A stretch of DNA of 64,000 nt from Atriophallophorus winterbourni (GCA_013407085.1 JACCGJ010000276.1:31283-95282), one strand, 5' to 3'. Shown: positions 30,991-43,800, numbered from the stretch's first letter. Made by a program: numbers and translations. Notes: generated by a model not told the origin, from the sequence alone.

Positions 30991-31009
30991 TGCAAACCGG
31001 TTTGCGTGT

Positions 31010-31640
31010 AACCCAAAGTTACTATATAAGTATGTCAACGAGCAGCAACAGGTTCGCTCTGGTATCCCGCCGCTACAAACTGATGGAGGTCCGACCACAA
31101 GTGTGAAGGAGGCCGCAAATGCCTTGAGAGCGCATTTCATGCCAATCTTCCGCAATTCGGCAAAAGAGTTACCGCAATTTTTTAGCCTGATCTTCCCTTC
31201 CATATTTCATCGGTTACATTTACTGCTACCCGAGTAAGAAAGCAGATATTGCTGCTTCGTGCAAATTCTTCTGCAGGAATCGATCAAAAAACGCCAAAGG
31301 CGGTAAAAGCAGTCGCTGATGCCATTTCTGAACCTCTTGCGTTGTATTTTCAGCGCTTATTAGATACGGTTGCAGTGCCAGACGGTTGGAAGGAAGGAAT
31401 AATAACTCCAATATTCAAAGGAGGTAACCGCAGTGACGCAGGAAATTATCGTCCAGTTACATTAACTCCGGTGCTGTCCAAATTTATGGAGTCGATCATT
31501 GCAGAAGATATAATGAGCGCATTCAAATTCTCGGGTCTGATCACTAGTGAGCAGTATGGATTTGGCCGTGGTCATTCATGCACTTGAAATTTACTCCTAG
31601 CTAGAGACAGTTGGACCAGATCAGTCAAACATGGATACGG
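31010..31640 (+). mobile_element. CR1-type LINE fragment (start of reverse transcriptase)
   Basis: The plus strand reads YVNEQQQVRSGIPPL, SSAGIDQKTPKAVKAVADAI, GWKEGIITPIFKGGNRSDAG, NYRPVTLTPVLSKFMESIIA and YGFGRGHSCT followed by a stop. Truncated on both sides. Confidence 0.82.
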
Positions 31641-31789
31641 CCCATCGCGCTGAAACTGGACCTTAACGTGGTGCGATGGTTTGTGTACCTCTATGGCCCA
31701 TTGAGCTATGCTGGGCGGTGCTCTCCGAGCACCTTCAGTCACTCATACCAGGAAGGTCAATGGATAGAGTTCAGACGAACACGGTCTAA

Positions 31790-31862
31790 ACCTAACCCGC
31801 TGTTTTGTGGGTCAGGCTTTTTAGCCAAAGGCTTTGGTCGAGAACCCTAATTGTTCTCCTGT
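31790..31862 (+). repeat. Short dispersed repeat (possible LINE 3' end)
   Basis: AGAACCCTAATTGTTCTCCT GTCTAGGCATGGGCGA resembles 48990-49045. Family unknown. Confidence 0.35.
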
Positions 31863-32730
31863 CTAGGCATGGGCGACCGGGCAGTATCCCAGCCGCATAC
31901 AACCACAACAACGACGATTGGCGACTGATGATGCGAGGGAACATTGGGCTGAGCACCCAAGATCACTTTGAACCAATACGCCGAGGTCCTTTTCTAGCAT
32001 ACTCACCGAAAGTTCGGTGTTCCCTAGCTTGTAACTAGGTTCGCCAGCGTGACGGATGCGGAGAGATCGGCATTTTCGTTGGTTGAAAGGGAGCTGGTTC
32101 GACGTTGCCCAGTTATTAAGTGAGGTAAGATCGGCTTGCAGGTCATCACAATCATTCGAGGAAGAGAGGATGCGCCATAGCTTGATATCATCTGCGAACA
32201 TCAGAAACGGCGAGTTTACACATGCTCCAATGTCGTTGATGAACATCAAGAACAGACGCGGACCGAGTACAGAGCCCTGGGGTAATCCGCGTTGTATTGA
32301 AAAACATTCGGAGAGCGATTGTCTGACGCGAACGCGGAGTGTCATGGAGCGGAGGAATTCGGCTAACCAAGACAAAAGTGGGTTACCAATTCCAAGTAGG
32401 CCAAGCTTTTGCAGTAAAATAGCATGGTTAACACGGTCAAAAGCTTTGGAGAAATCTAAGTATATAACGTCGACACCATGGCCCGCATCAACAGCCTTGG
32501 TCCAGCTGTCCCGCGCCAGAAGCAAGTTTGTTGTACAGGAGTGTCCGCGGCGAAACCCATGTTGTTCGATTGCGACAGCATTCGTGTTCTCCATAAAAGC
32601 CATCAAATCATCGGATACAATAGATTCCATTACTTTGGAAAGCACATGGAGCAGAGTGACTGGGCGGTAATTTGCAGGATCACTGCGGTTTCCAACTTTA
32701 TATATCGGGGTTATGATCCCCTCACATCCC
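31863..32730 (-). mobile_element. CR1-type LINE fragment (reverse transcriptase core)
   Basis: The minus strand encodes NYRPVTLLHVLSKVMESIVS, VDVIYLDFSKAFDRVNHAIL, QGSVLGPRLFLMFINDIG, FLMFADDIKLWRIL and LEKDLGVLVQSDL. The catalytic FADD is intact over a 260-codon open frame. 5' truncated, and cut after the connection region. Confidence 0.88.
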
Positions 32731-33084
32731 CATCCCTTACAGTATCTACGTTTTTCTTCATTCGGACCTTAATTTTAACCCTGAACTTTCAAATCCATGT
32801 ATACAACATCCTGTGGTTTTCTTTTAAGCTTGTCGCTTTTTTTTACCACAATATACTATTGACTATTGACTATTGATGATGGCATTTTCTTGTGCGTTAA
32901 AGGTGAAGACCTACATTTTATTGCACGGGAATCAATCACCAAATTTAACGGAATAAAAACAATAGATTATTTATAACGAATAGGATAAACAAATTGGGCT
33001 AAATTATTTACACAAATTAATATATTGAAAATAGGTTAGACGACCCTGGGATTTTAAAATTGTGCCAAACACTCATTATTGTTC

Positions 33085-33290
33085 TGTAGTTCAAGTTCAA
33101 GTTCAAGTTGCACAGAGCTGAAGGTAGTTAAAAGCCAATCACGCGTCTAGATTTCCTTAGACGGTATGCAGTTGAGCACCCGTACTTTGATATTGAGTAT
33201 AAAGTTAGCATGGTTTACACATTCTTGTTTCCGGATATCTTGAAACAGAGGTAGGAGTTCTCTTCACCAGCACGGTGGAGGTCATCTATT
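33085..33290 (-). repeat. Repeat G copy with pentanucleotide tail
   Basis: Starts with AAGTTCAAGTTCAAGTTCAA and continues as the family consensus to CACCAGCACGGTGGAGGTCA, which also occurs at 63875-63900. Confidence 0.68.
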
Positions 33291-33327
33291 CAAGAAACAA
33301 TGCAATAATATGCGTGAACAATGTATG

Positions 33328-33440
33328 ATTTATGAAATCACTAGCCTAGTCGAGGCAAAGTGAAGCACAGTCATAAACTGCATGTGGGCTAAGATGCTGT
33401 CAGTTTGCCCAGGTCTAGACATATATGAGATAATAAAATG
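33328..33440 (-). repeat. SINE-A 3' part
   Basis: Diverged copy, truncated at the 5' side. Confidence 0.7.
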
Positions 33441-33449
33441 CAACAATAT

Positions 33450-35050
33450 GTTTTTTGTGTTTTATTTTTTAATCAGACAATTTGCGGAAATATGGTAGGC
33501 AATTGAGCGTCTAATTCCATTTTGAAACTCACCACATTTAAAAGGTTTACTATAAAATCGGAGATGTTGTTCCCACTAATTGACCACACGGTTGTTGAAA
33601 AATTGCCTACGTTCTAGCAACCTGGACTTACTCTTAAGAAGTTTCATAGAATTACACCTTGTAGATGCTTCAGGGGCAAGTTTAGGAAGTTCAGCAATAT
33701 TATAACCCGTGAGATCCTTTAGAACCTTGAAAGCCTCTATTAGGTCTCCTCTCAGCCGGCGTCTCTTTAGTGAGAACAAATCGAGGTCCTTGAGTCTTGC
33801 CCCGTAGGTTTTTCCTGTCTGACCCTCAACCATCCTAGTCGCAAGGCGCTGTATTTTTTGAGACATGCGATATATTTTTTAGGTACGATGCCCAGGATTA
33901 AACGCAGTATTTAAGTGAGGCCGCACGACTACTTTGTATAAGGGAATGAAGATTGAAGTTTTTCGGCATGACAACGCTGAGCGCAATGTGAACAATTATC
34001 TGCGAGCCTTGTTTGCAGCTTCATCACATTGAGTAGCTCACTTAAAATATCGTGTTATCGTAATGCCAAGATCCATCACTTTCTGAGCAGCAGCTATTCT
34101 GGTAATTCCTTCGCCGACTTCTAGTTTGGTTGTCGCTTAATCAGTAGTCAAAACGCAGCTCTTCCCCAGGTTTGGGGGCAAGTCCCATGTTTTGTCCACT
34201 CGATTACTTCTTCTAAATTAGAGATAAGCGTATTCCTACTGTCGGTTCCTAGGATCTCAACATCATCAGCAAACAGGATTTGAACGTGAACTCAGCAGGA
34301 TGCCAGATCTTTTACAAAAATAAGAAAGAGTAATGGACCAAGCACCGAGTTTTGTGGCACTCCACTGAGTATCAGTGATTCCTCCGAGCACACCCCTGCA
34401 ATTCTAACATAGTTAGTGCGATTAGTTAAGAATCTCTATAACCATCGATGTAGTTCACCTGCGACGCCATACATCCTTAGTTTATACAGAAGGTACATAT
34501 GGATCACTGAGTCGAAGGCCTATTGAAAATCAAGATAGCATATTTCGGCTACTCTACCTTCACCGAGCCGTAATGTCACTTTGTTACAAAAGCTTTGAAG
34601 ATTGGTTAGGCAGGACCTCCCTTTCCACAATCCGTGCTGGGCTTCGGATAATAAGCAATTGGCTACCAAATGTTCACATATCTGTTGCCGAATGATTTTT
34701 TTCACGTACTTGCAAAGAATGCTATTGAGGCTCACTGACCTATAGTTGCGTTCATACGAAATGGGACACTTTTGGTATATAGCTACTACCGCCGCTCGTT
34801 TCCATAATCATTCGGTAGTATACCGTGGAGTGAGTTAGCTGCAAAAAGATTGCTGACTGCAAGGCTAGCTATATTCGAGAGCGGTTGAAGAATCGCCGGG
34901 TGTATACTGTCGGGGCCAACCGACTTAGTTTTATCCAGCTGCGACAGTTCAGTTCCGTGTGCAAATGACTCTAAATGGCTGATTAGTTAATCCATCGTTC
35001 AGAATTTTGGTCGATGGACAGCTTCAACGAAGCTCACACCCCTGTCAATG
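33450..35050 (-). mobile_element. CR1-type LINE remnant
   Basis: The minus strand reads KIIRQQICEHLVANCLLSEA, QHGLWKGRSCLTNL and AEICYLDFQ in the reverse transcriptase, and near the 3' end RLATRMVEGQTGKTYGARLK, DLDLFSLKRRRLRGDLIEAF. Same subfamily as 29070-30990. Many stops. Confidence 0.78.
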
Positions 35051-36449
35051 TTGGTTGTATTTTCCAAGCTCCGATAAAATATCATTACGAAATTTATTAT
35101 TCCATGAATTTACAGTAAAATAGAATAACTATTTTATTGTATTGTTGATAGTAATGAAGTCCATTGCATTTCTATTATTTTCTGCAGATTGAATAGGCTA
35201 CTTATAAAATTAGCCTGCATTTTTTTGTTGGTCTATCGTTACCCATACATTAAACTGGGTAACATAAGTACAAAATATTCCTGCCTCAACGGCGAATGCA
35301 GCAAAAACGTGGCTAAGGGAATTGAGTACACAGCTTGCAAGCGTTGGACTCACCATACCTGATAAGGTATACATAAATCTCACTATTGAATTTATGCAAA
35401 ATTTCGCTTTTTGCAGTTGTATTGTAGCAGCTTTCATAAGGATTCCCTGACGCCGCTTGTTGTAAACCAAGTACTAGTGTTACGTAAGGTAGCTTGTCAG
35501 ATTTTCTACCCTCTCAAACTCATGCATCTGTTATGAGGGCGAATATAAGTTCTGAAATCACGGCAGGCACAGCGAAAGCAAACTAAACAAGCCAGTTACA
35601 ACGTCCTCCTAAGCTTGTCTATATAGCTAGATTTTCAAAAATGCGTGTAAACATAAACGTTGAAACAATTGTATCCAGTGAAAACCTAGACAAAGTTAGA
35701 TAGGTACCTCGTACCACAAAACAAGATTCCTCTTTCAAGGTGGTCAATGTTGTTAATGCTCTGAATAGGTGTATTGGGACCAGCAAAGCTACTACCCAAT
35801 GGAAGCAACACGGAAATGTAGCTGGCTCACCCGTAATATATCAAATTATCCAGGAGTTAAATGTTTTGGGTAAGCAATTAGAGGCACTGCACGGCACTAT
35901 GTTTGCTTCAAAAACTAGAACCCGAAATGTACTAGTTTTCAACGGAGCGGAGCTTCTCCTTAGGGAATCTAGGAGCGGCAGGTGCCTTTTGGGTGGAATT
36001 CATGCTGGTCTTTATGCGTTTTTAAAAACCCGGTGACTAATTCGCCCATTAGGTTTACTTTGCTAGGGTTGCGGTTATAATTTTTCAATCGATTTCTTGC
36101 TAATCGGTTCAACTTATATAATCGCCAAGTTGGGCTCGGTTGGTCGACCTTGAAAAATTAAAAAAACAGTATGTTTGTATCAGTTTACAGATATCTTATT
36201 AGCGTTTTTATTATATTGTATCATAATGTTCAGTATATACATAGAACCTCACGAGTAGTATTTACAAAATCGACTGAGATGCTCTCCCAACATCTGATTT
36301 CAAGCATTTGCATTGGATGAAACTTCAAGGGTAATTCAAGATTTTTAATTGTCTAAAAAGCAACAGGCTTAATAACAGCCATAGGATGGTAAAATTGCAA
36401 TGCAAGTGCATAAGCAAGATGATTGAAAATCGATTGAGCAGTATATATG
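35051..36449. other. Stretch without recognised genes
   Basis: An 98-codon open frame (35740-36036, plus) contains KTRTRNVLVFN, which might be a LINE ORF1 piece, but this is weak. Nothing else was recognised. Confidence 0.35.
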
Positions 36450-36640
36450 TGTTCGGGAAACGAATTATTCCACAAACATCCGTCTAATTTTGTTTTAAAT
36501 TCATGAAAGCTAATGGAGTGAGCAACGGTTGAATGTAAACTGTTCCAATTAAAACAGACACGGACAGAGTAAAACAGCTTCTACAGTTCAGGCGGAAATC
36601 GGGTATCACCAGCACATATTCATTGGTCCTATAATTTTTC
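36450..36640 (-). mobile_element. CR1 C-terminal fragment
   Basis: The minus strand reads LFYSVRVCFNWNSLHSTVAH and FKTKLDGCLWN, matching the end of the CR1 at 37640-40332 (RRYFYSVRVCFLWNALPEAI). Confidence 0.65.
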
Positions 36641-37679
36641 GTATGCCTTCGCTCGGAGGGAATGTTTAGACAATTTCAATCCATCATGTATTTTATTTTA
36701 TCTACTGTTGGAGTTCTGGGGTTCCATATGACGTGAACAGCCCCGTGCTTTGGAGTATATCTGTATAAATTCAACTTGAAAAATTTGCTAGGTGTTCTAG
36801 AAACGTAAATATACGTGCAACAGTGTTCACTTTATTTATGACAGAGTCCAAATTAAATAAATATTACTGCTCAACACTACACAGCATTTATTCAATCTTA
36901 AATTACACAATGCGAGTCTAGAGGTAATTACTATTATTCGAAAGTATCCGAATAATGAAAAAGATATATTTAGAAAAATAAAAGTTTGTGAGCACCTGGA
37001 GAAATTTGCCGTCAGTTCGAACACATACGTGGATTGTTGATCGATACAATAATCTAAACACTTATTGTTTCATCTATTTAAAGGGTATTTCTTATTTCCA
37101 CGGCGGTTTGTTGCTCAAAATTTGACATCAGCTTGCGATTCAAATGATTGCTGGCCGGTGAAAAAAACCATTGTCCATCCGCCTGAAATTTTCAGACGTT
37201 TTCTCCTTCAGGCGCCTATGATGAGAAAATAAGTTAATTTAGATCTTTATGATAACGAAATGGGGTGTAGTGGCGCCAAAATAATTGATTTCTTCAACTC
37301 GATCCCTGAGATGAGTAGCCAAGTTCTTTTACTTAAACCCGTTTGACAGTATAGACTAGAAACTAAGAAAAACATTCTTAACTTTTCAGGTTGCAAAATT
37401 ACTGAAACCGACTCCCGAAATAGCTCTTAGTCTACATTCCCATCGCAAGTCTAAAACAATTTAAGCCTCAACTAAGGTATTTTTCCAACATATCTAAAAT
37501 GATTAATATTCCAGATTATGTAGATTATTAGTAGTTTGATTTTCACTCTCGTTTCACAATAGATCGTGAAAAAACAATCCGATATAGCTAATAAGGATTT
37601 TTTTTTCACATTTTCAATTACAGAGAGTGACGGTAACTTTGTTTATCTTTCTCCATGGGGGTATTCCCTTTGCCAGAAA

Positions 37680-38448
37680 TTGAACTCTCAATCCCCAACA
37701 TGATGCTAATACGGAACGATCGCCCAAGAAAAGGTGGTGGTGTGGCTTTATACTGTCACGAACTGCTTTAGTGCATGAAAATTCACGATCCAAGATTTGA
37801 TTTCGAAGATACCCTCTGGTGCAGTCTCACGAATATGTCACAGGACGATTGCATTCTTGGAATCATATATCGCCCTCCAGCCTCGAATGATACTCAAAAT
37901 GACAGGTTATTACAAGCGCTAAATTACGCCGGAGAGAAGCGTAGCTCGCAATTACTACTCATCGGGGACTTCAATCTTCCTCATCTCTTTGCCAGATCCG
38001 ATCACCCTCTACACACATTTGATCACAAATTTCGTGAGGTGATCGACATGATTCCACTGCATAATCATGTGTTTGACTTTACTCATAGAAGAGGATCAGA
38101 GTTGCCATCAATTTTGGATCTAATCTTTACTTCAGAGAAAACAGCAGTTGAGGGTGTTGACTACATTGCGCCCCTCGGTCGGAGTGATCATCTGGTGCTA
38201 GCCTTTGAGTTTGTTTGCAGTGCTAGACGAGTTTGTGCGTCCGCCAAACAATTCAGAAAGATCGACTACGCGGGTCTACGTGGATCGCTTGGGCTAGTAA
38301 ATTGGCAAGAACTTGATCAGCACAACACCGAAAAACAATGCAGTGAGCTCACGAAAATACTTCAGTCAAACATAGATCATAATTCGCGATTTGTTGATGA
38401 ACGACGGGCAAGTAACTTCCGATTTAAGCTTCGTAGTCGCACAAAAAA
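37680..38448 (+). pseudogene. CR1 endonuclease domain (5'-truncated)
   Basis: RPRKGGGVALYCHELL, a stop at 37769, then LWCSLTN, ILGIIYRPPASND, LLLIGDFNLPHL and GRSDHLVLAFEF. GDFNLP and SDH are catalytic motifs of the LINE endonuclease, which nicks target DNA for target-primed reverse transcription. The frame ends soon after 38448, where the correct frame shifts. Confidence 0.82.
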
Positions 38449-40332
38449 TGGCTCAGGAAACGAAACTTTGCTTGGACTGAACACCGAAAGACCAGAACTG
38501 ATGCCTCTTGGCAGCAATTTTCTAAAATCCGTAACAAAGTGAATGCTCTCGTCAAAGAGGACAAGCAATATTACCATCGCTCTCTGTCTTTGAAAATGGA
38601 AGAAAACCCTAAACTTCTCTATCGGATTGTCAATGCTCGGTCCAGTGTGAAACCAGGGGTGTTTCCTGTTATTTCTGAGAATGGATTAACAGTCACAGCA
38701 AAGGAAACGGCTGATACTCTCGCTCAATTTTATGAAAATGTGTTTAGCCCGATAACGGTTAGGGCGAATGAGAATTCACTGACATCGATTGTATCTCAAC
38801 AACTGAATAATATTGAGATTAATTCAGCGATTATACGAAGACACTTGTGTCGACTGAACCCTAGGAAATCTCCTGGAGCCGATGGAATAACACCAGCACT
38901 ACTAAAATCCTGTGACCAGCAGCTGTGTGAACCACTATGTCAATTGTTCCAACATTCCCTAACCGAAGGAGTGGTGCCAACAGAGTGGAAGACAGGAGTA
39001 ATTTCACCAATTTATAAGGGTGGTAGCCGTTCAGATCCCGCGAACTACCGTCCTGTCACCCTACTCCCCGTGATATCCAAAGTGATGGAGCGCATAGTGA
39101 CGGAAAATATAGTTCATCACTTGGAATCACAAAATATACTATCTGTCGCCCAGCATGGGTTTCGTAAAGCTCGCTCCTGCTTGACAAACTTGCTGACGGT
39201 ATTAAACGATTGGACCCAAACGGTTGACGCAGGAGACAGTGTGCACGCGTGCTATCTGGATATGTCGAAAGCTTTCGACAGAGTTGATCACTTCCTGTTG
39301 CTACGGAAGCTGAAACAGATTGGTATTGACGGGCAGCTACTCGTGTGGTTCGAAAGCTACCTCAATGAGCGCAAGGCAACCGTTCGAGTTAACGGGGTAC
39401 AATCACGAGCCATTAATACCTCCAGTGGTGTACCGCAAGGTTCCGTTCTCGGTCCAGTGCTTTTCTTAGTTTACATCAATGATTTACCTGAGACGCTCTC
39501 ATGCAAGGTAGTTCTTTTTGCGGATGATGTTAAACTTTGGATGCGAATAAAATCAACTGCAGACTGCGTAAAACTGCAAAGTGATTTAGATGCACTACAC
39601 GAATGGTCAGTTAGAAATAAACTGCCGTTCAATTTTCAAAAATGCAAGTTACTGCAAATCGGTAAGCCCTTTCAGTACGAATATCACTTTGGGCAGACGA
39701 TTTTGAGCTGGACCGAATCGGAGAAGGATCTTGGAGTCTGGATATGTGGCAGCCTAAAGAACAGCGTGCATTGTGAGGTCATTTACAAGCGTGCTTCAAA
39801 GCTTCTAGGTATGCTTCGACGGATCTTCAGAACCTTTACGCCTGTAACGTTGCCAAGAATCATGAAGACCTACTTAATTCCCACAATGGAACACGCATCG
39901 CAAGCATGGACTCCGTGGATGAAAAAAGATATATTCTTGCTTGACAGGATATATCATCGTGCAACTAAACTCGTGCGTGGTTTTCGAGACCTTACATACG
40001 AGGAAAGGTTAAAAAAGCTAAAGCTCCCCACTCCCCTTCAACGTAGACTTCGAAGTGACGTTATAATTACTTACAAGATATTGAATACTCCAGATCATCC
40101 ACTTAAACATTTGTTCAAATACCGTGAATCAGGAATTACACGTAGCCACTCAGCGGCACTACAAATTCCCCATTCCCGTACTAATTGTCGCCGATATTTC
40201 TATTCGGTACGTGTCTGTTTCCTGTGGAATGCCCTTCCCGAAGCAATTATCACCTCTCCCTGTATCCAAACATTCACTCGAAACTTGGACAATTATTTGT
40301 TACTTAACGATTTGACGATGCCTGTGTATTGA
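38443..40332 (+). CDS. CR1 reverse transcriptase
   Basis: The frame is open from about 38443 (KKWLRKRNFAWTEHRKTRTD) to TGA at 40332. Motifs in order: PRKSPGADGITPALLKSC, GVISPIYKGGSRSDPANYRP, HGFRKARSCLTNLL, CYLDMSKAFDRVDHFLL, SGVPQGSVLGPVLFLVYIND, VVLFADDVKLWM (catalytic FADD), EKDLGVWI, and a C-terminal LDRIYHRATKLVRGF ... YSVRVCFLWNALPEAI. It copies LINE RNA at the nicked target and may drive SINE-A or repeat H (inference). All catalytic residues are present. Confidence 0.93.
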   Translation, partial: KKWLRKRNFAWTEHRKTRTDASWQQFSKIRNKVNALVKEDKQYYHRSLSLKMEENPKLLYRIVNARSSVKPGVFPVISENGLTVTAKETADTLAQFYENVFSPITVRANENSLTSIVSQQLNNIEINSAIIRRHLCRLNPRKSPGADGITPALLKSCDQQLCEPLCQLFQHSLTEGVVPTEWKTGVISPIYKGGSRSDPANYRPVTLLPVISKVMERIVTENIVHHLESQNILSVAQHGFRKARSCLTNLLTVLNDWTQTVDAGDSVHACYLDMSKAFDRVDHFLLLRKLKQIGIDGQLLVWFESYLNERKATVRVNGVQSRAINTSSGVPQGSVLGPVLFLVYINDLPETLSCKVVLFADDVKLWMRIKSTADCVKLQSDLDALHEWSVRNKLPFNFQKCKLLQIGKPFQYEYHFGQTILSWTESEKDLGVWICGSLKNSVHCEVIYKRASKLLGMLRRIFRTFTPVTLPRIMKTYLIPTMEHASQAWTPWMKKDIFLLDRIYHRATKLVRGFRDLTYEERLKKLKLPTPLQRRLRSDVIITYKILNTPDHPLKHLFKYRESGITRSHSAALQIPHSRTNCRRYFYSVRVCFLWNALPEAIITSPCIQTFTRNLDNYLLLNDLTMPVY

Positions 40333-40335
40333 CTC

Positions 40336-41480
40336 AGGGTAAGCATATTACTTGACTCCAGTGACATCGTATAATTGATTTTTTTATACCTCTTATTGAA
40401 CGCATATTTACTATGATATTGTAATTGTGAAGCTATGTGCTTTTGTGACCATAAATTCTTGAATCTTGGAACAAATCTTGCATCCTCAAGTTGAAAAACA
40501 AACGTCACTCAAATATCTTGATAGCGGTTTTTGACAAATTAAGTAGTCATTTTCATGAAAATAAATATGAAAATAATCGGTTACAACAGTTTTGGGTGAC
40601 GTCTCAACTGTGTAACAGAAGCTTCTTCAGACCAAGAGTATTAGTCATCCTCTCTAATTAAGTCTATCACTAAACAGCTTTTTAAAATCCTAGGTTGTCG
40701 AGTCATGTAAGTAAAGGCTTATTTTACCCAGCACAGCGTTAAATAAATCATGTTCAATCGACATTTTGGTTCATACGTGCGGGATTAAAACATGTTACAA
40801 CTATGCACAAATCTAACTAGGTTATAAAATAGATTAAAATTGTGTAGAATTTTAACCGTAATATGTATATATATTAGTCTGTCGCATATTCTGAATAATT
40901 CAGCCCCGTCTATCTTGTTAACCGATTGTGATCCAGCCTTAGTGATCGCAACTTCCTCCTGCGAAGCAAGCTTTCAAGCATTCAATTCTAATTCAATTCA
41001 CTTATTTTATGGTCCCAAATAGCATATAGCTTTACAAAAAACCACAGAATATTATGGAAATTAGCAGTTCATGATCAGGTAAAATCCAAAGGCAAGAATT
41101 TGGTATTATCGATTTGTAGATTGACAAATGTGATGCATGGGGTCAAGAATGTATGTTTTTCGCCGTTCCGGGGTAATGGTCACAGTGCATCAATACTTCC
41201 TCTCTAGTAACATCTGCTGATTTTGGTGAGTTTAAAACAATAAGGTGCTTAATACAACCTAGTACGGCTCCTAGCCTGGTTCACACATCCCATTGTATCC
41301 AGTTCCCAACAAATGTTTTAGCTACAGATCCAGATGAGAGATTAAAGAAATATAATATTGTTCACCAAAAGCACCTTTCACACATTACCCATATCATAGT
41401 AACATAGTTGGTTCATGAAATGGAATAAACAATAATTTATGTGGATGTCAATATAGTCCAAGTTGAATACTTACCATGAG
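40336..41480. other. AT-rich stretch, nothing recognised
   Basis: May include the 3' UTR of the CR1. No tail or target duplication could be identified. Confidence 0.4.
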
Positions 41481-41705
41481 CCAATCCTAGCTCGTTAAAT
41501 CGTTTTGGGCAAACAATCAGGTGGGCTGACCAGGTGTCGCATTTAATTTTTTCGACGCTGTGAGCGATCACAATTGTTTCGGGGAGGGCAATCCAGAGGA
41601 AACAGACACGAACTGAATTAAAATATCGCCGACAGATTATACAGAAGTGGGAAATTTGTAGTCTCGCTGAGTGGCTGTTTTTATGTTGTGACTCACGGTA
41701 TTCGA
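41481..41705 (-). mobile_element. CR1 C-terminal fragment, running into the assembly gap
   Basis: The minus strand reads QFVSVSSGLPSPKQL-like sequence with flanking frames that match the last 60 residues of the CR1 at 40332. Confidence 0.6.
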
Positions 41706-42705
41706 NNNNNNNNNNNNNNNNNNNNNNNNNNNNNNNNNNNNNNNNNNNNNNNNNNNNNNNNNNNNNNNNNNNNNNNNNNNNNNNNNNNNNNNNNNNNNNN
41801 NNNNNNNNNNNNNNNNNNNNNNNNNNNNNNNNNNNNNNNNNNNNNNNNNNNNNNNNNNNNNNNNNNNNNNNNNNNNNNNNNNNNNNNNNNNNNNNNNNNN
41901 NNNNNNNNNNNNNNNNNNNNNNNNNNNNNNNNNNNNNNNNNNNNNNNNNNNNNNNNNNNNNNNNNNNNNNNNNNNNNNNNNNNNNNNNNNNNNNNNNNNN
42001 NNNNNNNNNNNNNNNNNNNNNNNNNNNNNNNNNNNNNNNNNNNNNNNNNNNNNNNNNNNNNNNNNNNNNNNNNNNNNNNNNNNNNNNNNNNNNNNNNNNN
42101 NNNNNNNNNNNNNNNNNNNNNNNNNNNNNNNNNNNNNNNNNNNNNNNNNNNNNNNNNNNNNNNNNNNNNNNNNNNNNNNNNNNNNNNNNNNNNNNNNNNN
42201 NNNNNNNNNNNNNNNNNNNNNNNNNNNNNNNNNNNNNNNNNNNNNNNNNNNNNNNNNNNNNNNNNNNNNNNNNNNNNNNNNNNNNNNNNNNNNNNNNNNN
42301 NNNNNNNNNNNNNNNNNNNNNNNNNNNNNNNNNNNNNNNNNNNNNNNNNNNNNNNNNNNNNNNNNNNNNNNNNNNNNNNNNNNNNNNNNNNNNNNNNNNN
42401 NNNNNNNNNNNNNNNNNNNNNNNNNNNNNNNNNNNNNNNNNNNNNNNNNNNNNNNNNNNNNNNNNNNNNNNNNNNNNNNNNNNNNNNNNNNNNNNNNNNN
42501 NNNNNNNNNNNNNNNNNNNNNNNNNNNNNNNNNNNNNNNNNNNNNNNNNNNNNNNNNNNNNNNNNNNNNNNNNNNNNNNNNNNNNNNNNNNNNNNNNNNN
42601 NNNNNNNNNNNNNNNNNNNNNNNNNNNNNNNNNNNNNNNNNNNNNNNNNNNNNNNNNNNNNNNNNNNNNNNNNNNNNNNNNNNNNNNNNNNNNNNNNNNN
42701 NNNNN
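41706..42705. other. Assembly gap (1000 N)
   Basis: Exactly 1000 unknown bases, so probably a placeholder length. Confidence 0.99.
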
Positions 42706-43800
42706 AGGTTGCGGAATGCTACGGTCGCTTTCGAAATGCGTGCCGAGACCTCGTCATCTAACGATGCAGAATTATTATTTTAATCAAACACCGCAATATG
42801 TCTAAAACTAGACTGCCAGTGTACGCGATTTTGAGCCATATCACTAAGGTTAAGGGGCCACTGCAAAATCTGATCACTTGGAGCCCAACTTGGCGACGGG
42901 TCGCACCAACCTCAGCTAGTTTAACAGGAAAAGCCTTCATCTGATTGAGTCAGGCCACGTTTACAACAACAACCATTCCGAGTTAGGAGTGGCAAACAAA
43001 ACCGCGTAAGGAAAACGATGATTTCCCATTCGCAATACGTGGCCTAACCAGCGAAGTCTATGCACGTTAACTTGTTTTTCGGTATCTACGTCGCTACCAA
43101 AGATTCTATTACGGATAGTTGCTGTACGTATCCAATGGTGCCAAGTAATTTAAGTGATGGCGAGGAGACATCGACTGTTGAATACCTGCAGTCCTCTTAT
43201 TTCTTCCTTTTTCAGAGCCCATGTTTCACATCCGTATAGTAAAACCGCGCGGACTTTAGATTTATAGATTGAGCATTAAACGCAAACCTGTTTGACGTCA
43301 CACATGACTCAAGTTACGAAAAGCTACCGTAGCTCTGGAAATGCGAGCTCAGATCTCTTGATTTAAACTAGCGTTGCTAGTAATGACACTACCTAAAAGG
43401 TAAAACAGTCTACAGTTGAAAGTTATTGAGGCTTACCGCCGTTTCGATCGGATCAATAACCCGTAAAAGAACTTTGCACTTGGAAAGCGCATACCGAAGG
43501 ATGGCATGATACTACATAGGCGGTCTAAAGTAGACTTTTGTTAGTAATACGGCATTACATAATGCGTTCCTATCGACCGATTCAAAAGCACCCTTAAAAT
43601 CAAGAAAGATCGCTACAGTGGACTGCTTATAAGCATGGGATGTTCTAGGGCTCGCCGAAAAGTGAACATGTTATCGACACATCCTCTACCGCAATGAAAA
43701 CTACCATCTTCTGGAGGTGAAAGCCGGACGGTGGATTGTAAATTACACCAATTTGTGTAAATAAGGCAACTCATGTTACTAAGACGGAACAAGAGGGTCG
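42706..43800 (-). mobile_element. LINE remnant, C-terminal part of ORF2
   Basis: The minus strand reads KKEEIRGLQVFNSRCLLAI and VHRLRWLGHVLRMGNHRFPY, the 'LRRLxWxGHVxRM' segment that ends many RTE/CR1-like LINE ORFs. Other copies lie at 46600-47060 and 59240-59820. Stops and frameshifts. Confidence 0.7.

Larger units (their letters stand above)
37640..40335 (+). mobile_element. CR1-type LINE, nearly complete ORF2
   Basis: Holds most of an apurinic-type endonuclease and a full reverse transcriptase. It is 5'-truncated inside the endonuclease. Lesions: a frame change before about 37690, an in-frame TAG at 37769-37771, and a frameshift in or near an A6 run at 38443-38448. The reverse transcriptase has no stop, so this is a fairly young copy. 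Confidence 0.88.

Noticed and set aside
32056..32876. Plus-strand open frames of 132-204 codons
   Set aside because: Antisense of the CR1 reverse transcriptase fragment at 31863-32730.
41688..42761. Long open frame across the assembly gap
   Set aside because: It consists of unknown residues; only a few codons on each side are real sequence.
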